Of a stretch of DNA of 64,000 nt, positions 59,354 through 64,000 are shown piece by piece; within the stretch, counting starts at the first letter, position 1, and every line of letters begins with the position of its first letter. The translations under genes and the position numbers were made by a program. This stretch comes from Melieria omissa (taxonomy: Eukaryota; Arthropoda; Insecta; Diptera; Ulidiidae). A model generated the notes under the pieces. That model worked only from the letters and a program-made list of their open reading frames with translations, was not told the origin of the DNA and did no database searches. The DNA lies in NCBI GenBank assembly GCA_963971225.1, contig OZ020268.1, positions 8,537,532 through 8,601,531 on the forward strand, written 5' to 3'.

Positions 59354-61476
59354 TATTAATAAATCAACAATTCCCAAACGCTTCATTCAATTAAATCTTA
59401 AACTATTCTTCAATTAAATTTACAAATATCAATTAAACTTTATTTAATTTCTTAAAGCCCACACCTGATACCACTATTTGTGTGTGTGTGAGTATCACAC
59501 AAAGCCGTACATATATATACTCAAACCATCAAGTAAACTGTCATCCATCAATTATCTGTCAACTTGAATGCACAACAACAAGAACAACAACAAACCACAA
59601 AAAGTATTGTATTAATGTCAAGTCCTTTTGTTGGCTAACTCAATTGAAACGAGTGAATTGAAAGTTAATTTCCTAATTCAATTCAATGTAACAGCAAAAG
59701 AAAAAATTGCCATTGGCAAAACTGGCAAAACAAAAACCAAACCAAAAAAAAAACTACATAATAAAATAAACGAGCGTAAGCGATGTCTCTATTAAATCAG
59801 TGAGTATCATTTTTTAGCAATGGAGAAGGCAAGTTCTCTGTGTCGTTTTACAAGAAATATGAGTCAAGTAAAAAATGCGCCACTGATTTCCTCTTCTTCT
59901 AATCCAATAAGCCACCACTGACGAGCAGACAGAGCGTGCACAGCATGTAAAGGTTTCTGTTTACAAATTGAAGCCATGGCCACAGGCGCTTAAAATTTAA
60001 TTTTGTGTTGTAAGTGACCACCAGCTGTGACATATTGGCAACACACAAGCTTGGAAAATTTGAAAAGTAGCATTTGATTTTAGTTATATGTTTGATAAAA
60101 ACACATAAATTTATCGATTAGAACTATTATTAGATAGAAAACAGTGACCACGTGAGAGCGTTTATATGTAGAACACCAAAGCGAAATGGATACGAGGAGA
60201 CATTTTTCTTAGTGATGTCTGCTAGAATTGTTCCATAATGTTGCTCGAAATAATTAATAATAATAATTTCACTTTAATGAGTTCTTAATTGTATTAATTG
60301 GCCACTGGCATTGACATTAATTTTCATTAATTTGTTTACATTTAAATTTAGAACATGAACTGAACACCCACTGCCTACACAACTTGTGGTGGCACTTTGA
60401 TTCAACAGTCAAGATGCCAATTGCCGGCAGGTTTTAGTAGAAATTTAATCATTAGGACTTTGGTTACTTTGCTACATAATACAACTTGATGAGAGGCGCT
60501 TTTCGCAGGCATCTTTTTTGAGTGAAACTGGTGGCATATAAATGATGCTGCAGAGATCAAATGAAATAGTAGTAAATAAAAGTAAAAGTTTATGAACGTT
60601 AATGTTCAGCGCCTGTGTTACTGAATTCTTCTAGTCAAACTTCCAATTCGAAATATAGTATGTACTTGATCCAATTTATATGTGATCTGTCGTAGATTAG
60701 AACGAAGATTTAAAAGTTATAGTTCCTTTCAACCATTAGTTTCAATTTCTCTGCCACAATGTCTTACTAGACATTCCAACTTAAATTCAGGCTTTCATGT
60801 TATTTTCTTCAGGCTTTCATGTTATTCTCTTCTACGAACAGACGTTAAATAATTTTATTTTACTTTACTGTTGAAGTGGAAAAGCTTACTTAATGCGATA
60901 ACACAGTTTACCAATTTTAAACAATCCAAAGCAGCTCTAAAGATGGCATTGGGCAGCGTAGCCGAAAGGTTTCTCAGCTAAATCGGAGCACTGTCAGATC
61001 AATGGGTTGAATGGATTAAATACAGTTGAATCATGTTAAACCTATAAAAATTTTCTACTAAGTGTCTTTTCCTAGGTATTCCATTTATTTATTCTCAGTC
61101 TGTAATGATTTGTGCAGCCTTGACTGAATAAATTTGCAATGAAATGGAAAAATACAACGAAACAATTCACCGGCTTTGGCGCGTTGAAAATGTATATTTA
61201 TTGAAAAAACAAAACATTAAAGAGTTTAAACTATGAAAACATATATTTACTAAGATAGCAAACCATAAACAAATATCAACTATGGAGCATCAGTCACACA
61301 AATTCGCTGAAAATGAAGCATGGTATAGTCATTCAGAGACAAGTGGATTATTACGGCAAAACTCTGGCTAACTCAACGGAAAACGAAAAGACTCAATAGA
61401 AAGTGTGGCTTTACCTTTTGCAAACCAACCCTGAAGCAACCAAAAAAAATTGGTTTCAGTTAGTAAGAACCACACA
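59354..61476. other. AT-rich stretch, nothing recognised
   Basis: No gene or RNA is supported. A 23-bp tandem duplication (CAGGCTTTCATGTTATTTTCTT) is at about 60789-60834. Confidence 0.4.
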
Positions 61477-61635
61477 CAGTGGCGGATTCAGGGGGGTGTT
61501 TTGGGGGTTGAACCCCCCTCGAAATATTTGGATCGCTTATAAAACTTCATACAAATTAAAGGCATTTTGCAAACATTAAAGAATTACTTTTTAAACCCAC
61601 CCCCCCCCCGAAATATTTTTCTAAATCCGCGCCTG
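61477..61635. mobile_element. Short hAT-type MITE with perfect 8-bp duplication
   Basis: The ends CAGTGGCGGATTCAGGGGGG and (inverted) CAGGCGCGGATTTAG form imperfect terminal repeats. ACCACACA lies on both sides (61469-61476 and 61636-61643), a perfect 8-bp target duplication. CCCCCC(TC)GAAATATT occurs near both ends. At 159 bp it cannot code for anything. The plus frame 61567-61785 runs out of it and is spurious. Confidence 0.85.
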
Positions 61636-61904
61636 ACCACACATGCTTATGGAAAAGACACATCAGTATATTTCTTGCATTTTACATTTTTTAAATTCTA
61701 CATTCTCAGTGGAATTTGCCTACAAAATACTCAACTGCAAAGTTATTTTATATTCTCGAATCGAATCGAAAAAATCGAACTCTGAATATTCAACCATTTG
61801 TAAATTTAAAGATTGTAAAGGCTTGCAAATTTATAAAAAACATGGCACAGGTCAATTGATAGAATCAAAACTATTTCGTCAATGTCACTGACGACATGCT
61901 TTAA

Positions 61905-62190
61905 CCTCCGGCCTGTCCCTTGGGGTCTATTTGACCCCAGTCAGAATTAAAATAACGTTTGAGAGGTTTTGAGCGCTCGTCTAATTGTGTTATGTAGTGT
62001 TAATCGTTATTTAGAGTTAATCCCAAAAATAAATCGAGAAAAACACTTTTCGTGGCTTTACCTTTTTCTTTTGTGATTTATGTGTAACATTTCTTCATGT
62101 TTTGGCAGTAAGTTATATTACCGTTTGGTTGGGGTCATCCTGACCTCAAAGAACAGAAAACATAGTTTTGAGCAAGGGACAGGCAGAGGG
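61905..62190. mobile_element. piggyBac-type MITE with TTAA duplication
   Basis: TTAA lies at 61901-61904 and 62191-62194. The ends CCTCCGGCCTGTCCCTTG and CAAGGGACAGGCAGAGGG are inverted (16/18). GGGGTCTATTTGACCCC (61920-61936) and GGGGTCATCCTGACCTC (62130-62146) are subterminal palindromes. At 286 bp it is non-autonomous. Confidence 0.9.
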
Positions 62191-62194
62191 TTAA

Positions 62195-64000
62195 TGTAGC
62201 CACAACATGTGGCATTCTTTTAGGCTGACCATCAAGTCCTGTTCAAGTCGTATGAGAAACTAATGAATTTATTGAATTAAAATAGTTAAATAAAAAAGAA
62301 ACTTTCAAACAATGAAAAAAATATCACAACACACAAGTGTCAATTTTTATGATTACCTTTTAATTACGTCTGAATGACAAAAGCAATCGAGAGCATAACA
62401 ACCTTTTTATGATAATAAAAAAAATAAAAGTGTGAAAAAACTAATTTAATTACCGCTCAAAGCAAATGACAACAACATTTTTAAACACAATTAAATTTTT
62501 TATTAATTCTTTACTTTTTTTTTGCTTTTCAGACAACTTTTTGTTGCTGCTTGTAAAAAGAAATTCTACACGTGCGTGCTTTGAGGTGAAAATAAATTCA
62601 TTGATCAAGTTTTTCACATGAGATGATGTGCGTCATAACTAAGTGTTGAATTTAAAGCAACTACAACATGAGCGACCGACATTCGTTAATAATGGATATG
62701 TGGCAGGCAGCAAGCCGTGCAAGGAAAAGGTGCTCGTTGTGCACAGCTCACTCATTCATAATGACTAATACTCATAATGGAATTGAATGAACGTGGACAC
62801 GCACTAAAACTAAGACACCCTCACGCACACACACACACAAACAGCACTCAGTGAAGCTCCTCAAACCATCTCTCACTGCCTTGCACAACCACCTGAGGCG
62901 CTGTGCTCGGGCCTGGGTGGGGCCCTAATGGAACCGTCCGTACGAGCTAAGATTGACAATCATGGTGAGCGTCGAGCGCAATGAGTCAGTGACCGAGCCC
63001 AGTATTCGATGGCACCTGCTGAGACCTTGCGGCACATTAGGGGAATGCCATATTTTCTGGCTGCTCTTTTTGTCCGCCTACTCTTTACACACATTGTTGC
63101 AATTTTTTGCGCGTTTTTTTGTGGTTTTCCGTTTTTTTGTGAAGTTTTGGGTTGCTGTCGTATTTTTGGACAATTGCCTTTTGCATTCGCTCCCCTCTCG
63201 CTCATTGGACATCCACCTGCCGCGACGCAGACGTGTGCGTGTTCATGTCAAATATTATGAATATTTATATTAAATGAAATTATGACCGAAATGGCAGTTA
63301 TAATGGGCGCTTTGGGTTGTTATTGTGTTGCTTTACATGCTCACGCGTTGTTGCGACAGCCGCTTGGAACCGCCTACAGTCCTCATGTCCAATAACTATA
63401 CTCGAAAAAGTCTCACACACACACACTTGGAGTTTTTTGTGACTATGCTAATGGCTTCGGCGCAGTTGAATTATTTAACAATCATATAAACAATTTCCTT
63501 TGCCCATTACTTGCTGCTGTCGACAATGCTACGCACACAGTGGCCGTCAACAGTTGGGACGCCAAACAATTCGTCTTTCTTGTGTCTAGAAAATAAATAT
63601 TCAGCAAATCATGCGTCGAGAGAGACCAGCACATAAGATGTCATACACTGTCAAGTGGAATTGTGGGGCGTCTGTTGTTAGGTGACAAGGAGCGCGATTT
63701 GCGTCACAGGCAATCATCCTTGACATTGTCAGTGCCTAAGCAAACACAGATAACAGATAACCTTGGAATAAATTGGGTTACATAAAATGTGTAAAGCAAA
63801 CAGTTGTAAACCCTCAAAACGCTCGTCAACTGATAAGATATGTTTGGATGAGTGGTGAAAAGGCACAGCCAGAAATAGATAAGAATAATTGTAATAAGAT
63901 AAGCATTTTTGTAAACTAGAATTAAAAGTCCTATTTTTAAAAATAACACATAGCACACTTTTAGGCTCCAAAGCGACCTGTTTATTTTCGGAGCACATAA
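62195..64000. other. Non-coding stretch, no gene seen
   Basis: CA tracts lie at about 62824-62838 and 63413-63426. The frame 62953-63273 on plus is Phe/Leu-rich and shares its DNA with an open frame on minus and another on plus. It has no domain. No further elements were recognised. Confidence 0.4.

Overview
The window looks like a piece of a higher-fly (brachyceran dipteran) nuclear genome. It is AT-rich and intron-rich, full of CA/TG and CAG/CAA microsatellites, LINE and SINE remnants and MITEs, and it contains one gene of the insect Kekkon family. I cannot fix the species; a tephritid-like fly is plausible. There is no sign of bacterial organisation, rRNA, an intact tRNA gene or CRISPR.

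The only protein-coding gene I can support is on the minus strand: a Kekkon-type LRR-immunoglobulin transmembrane receptor (nearest to Kek6/Kek5 by recall). Its large coding exon (signal peptide, LRRs, Ig domain, membrane segment, first part of the tail) ends at a GTGAGT donor. The rest of the cytoplasmic tail is an exon at 29744-28822, across an intron of about 8.6 kb. The splice phases match and predict a protein of 989 residues. The large exon is present twice, at 43708-41662 and 40369-38323, inside an apparently exact 3,339-bp tandem duplication (37111-40449 and 40450-43788). The junction has a CCAG microhomology and fuses the kekkon leader to the 3' end of a LINE. This is either a very recent duplication or an assembly artefact.

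Layout: 1-28.8 kb lies downstream of the gene and holds no supportable gene. It contains LINE fragments (4.4-5.1, 8.0-8.2, 12.9-13.1, 14.5-14.6 kb), tRNA-derived SINEs, a TA-flanked MITE family (5.3 and 8.4 kb), a TTAA-flanked MITE (9.4 kb), a degenerate tandem array (17.7-19.2 kb), an AT-rich block (21.7-22.5 kb) and a CTCAG-type minisatellite (24.5-25.3 kb). 28.8-45.3 kb is the kekkon locus; its intron carries a 1-kb GAAT-type tetranucleotide array and a LINE interrupted by SINEs. 45.3-49.4 kb holds a composite element: TTAA-type ends around a fold-back structure with three 247-bp tandem units. 49.4-64 kb is gene-poor, with a hAT-like element with 8-bp target duplications (57.4-58.1 kb), two smaller MITEs and a TTAA MITE (61.9-62.2 kb).

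Most ORFs of 60-210 codons here are low-complexity or repeat translations and are not annotated. No undescribed multigene system is visible. The most unusual structures are the kekkon exon duplication, the SINE group that shares a 3' module, and the fold-back/TTAA composite.
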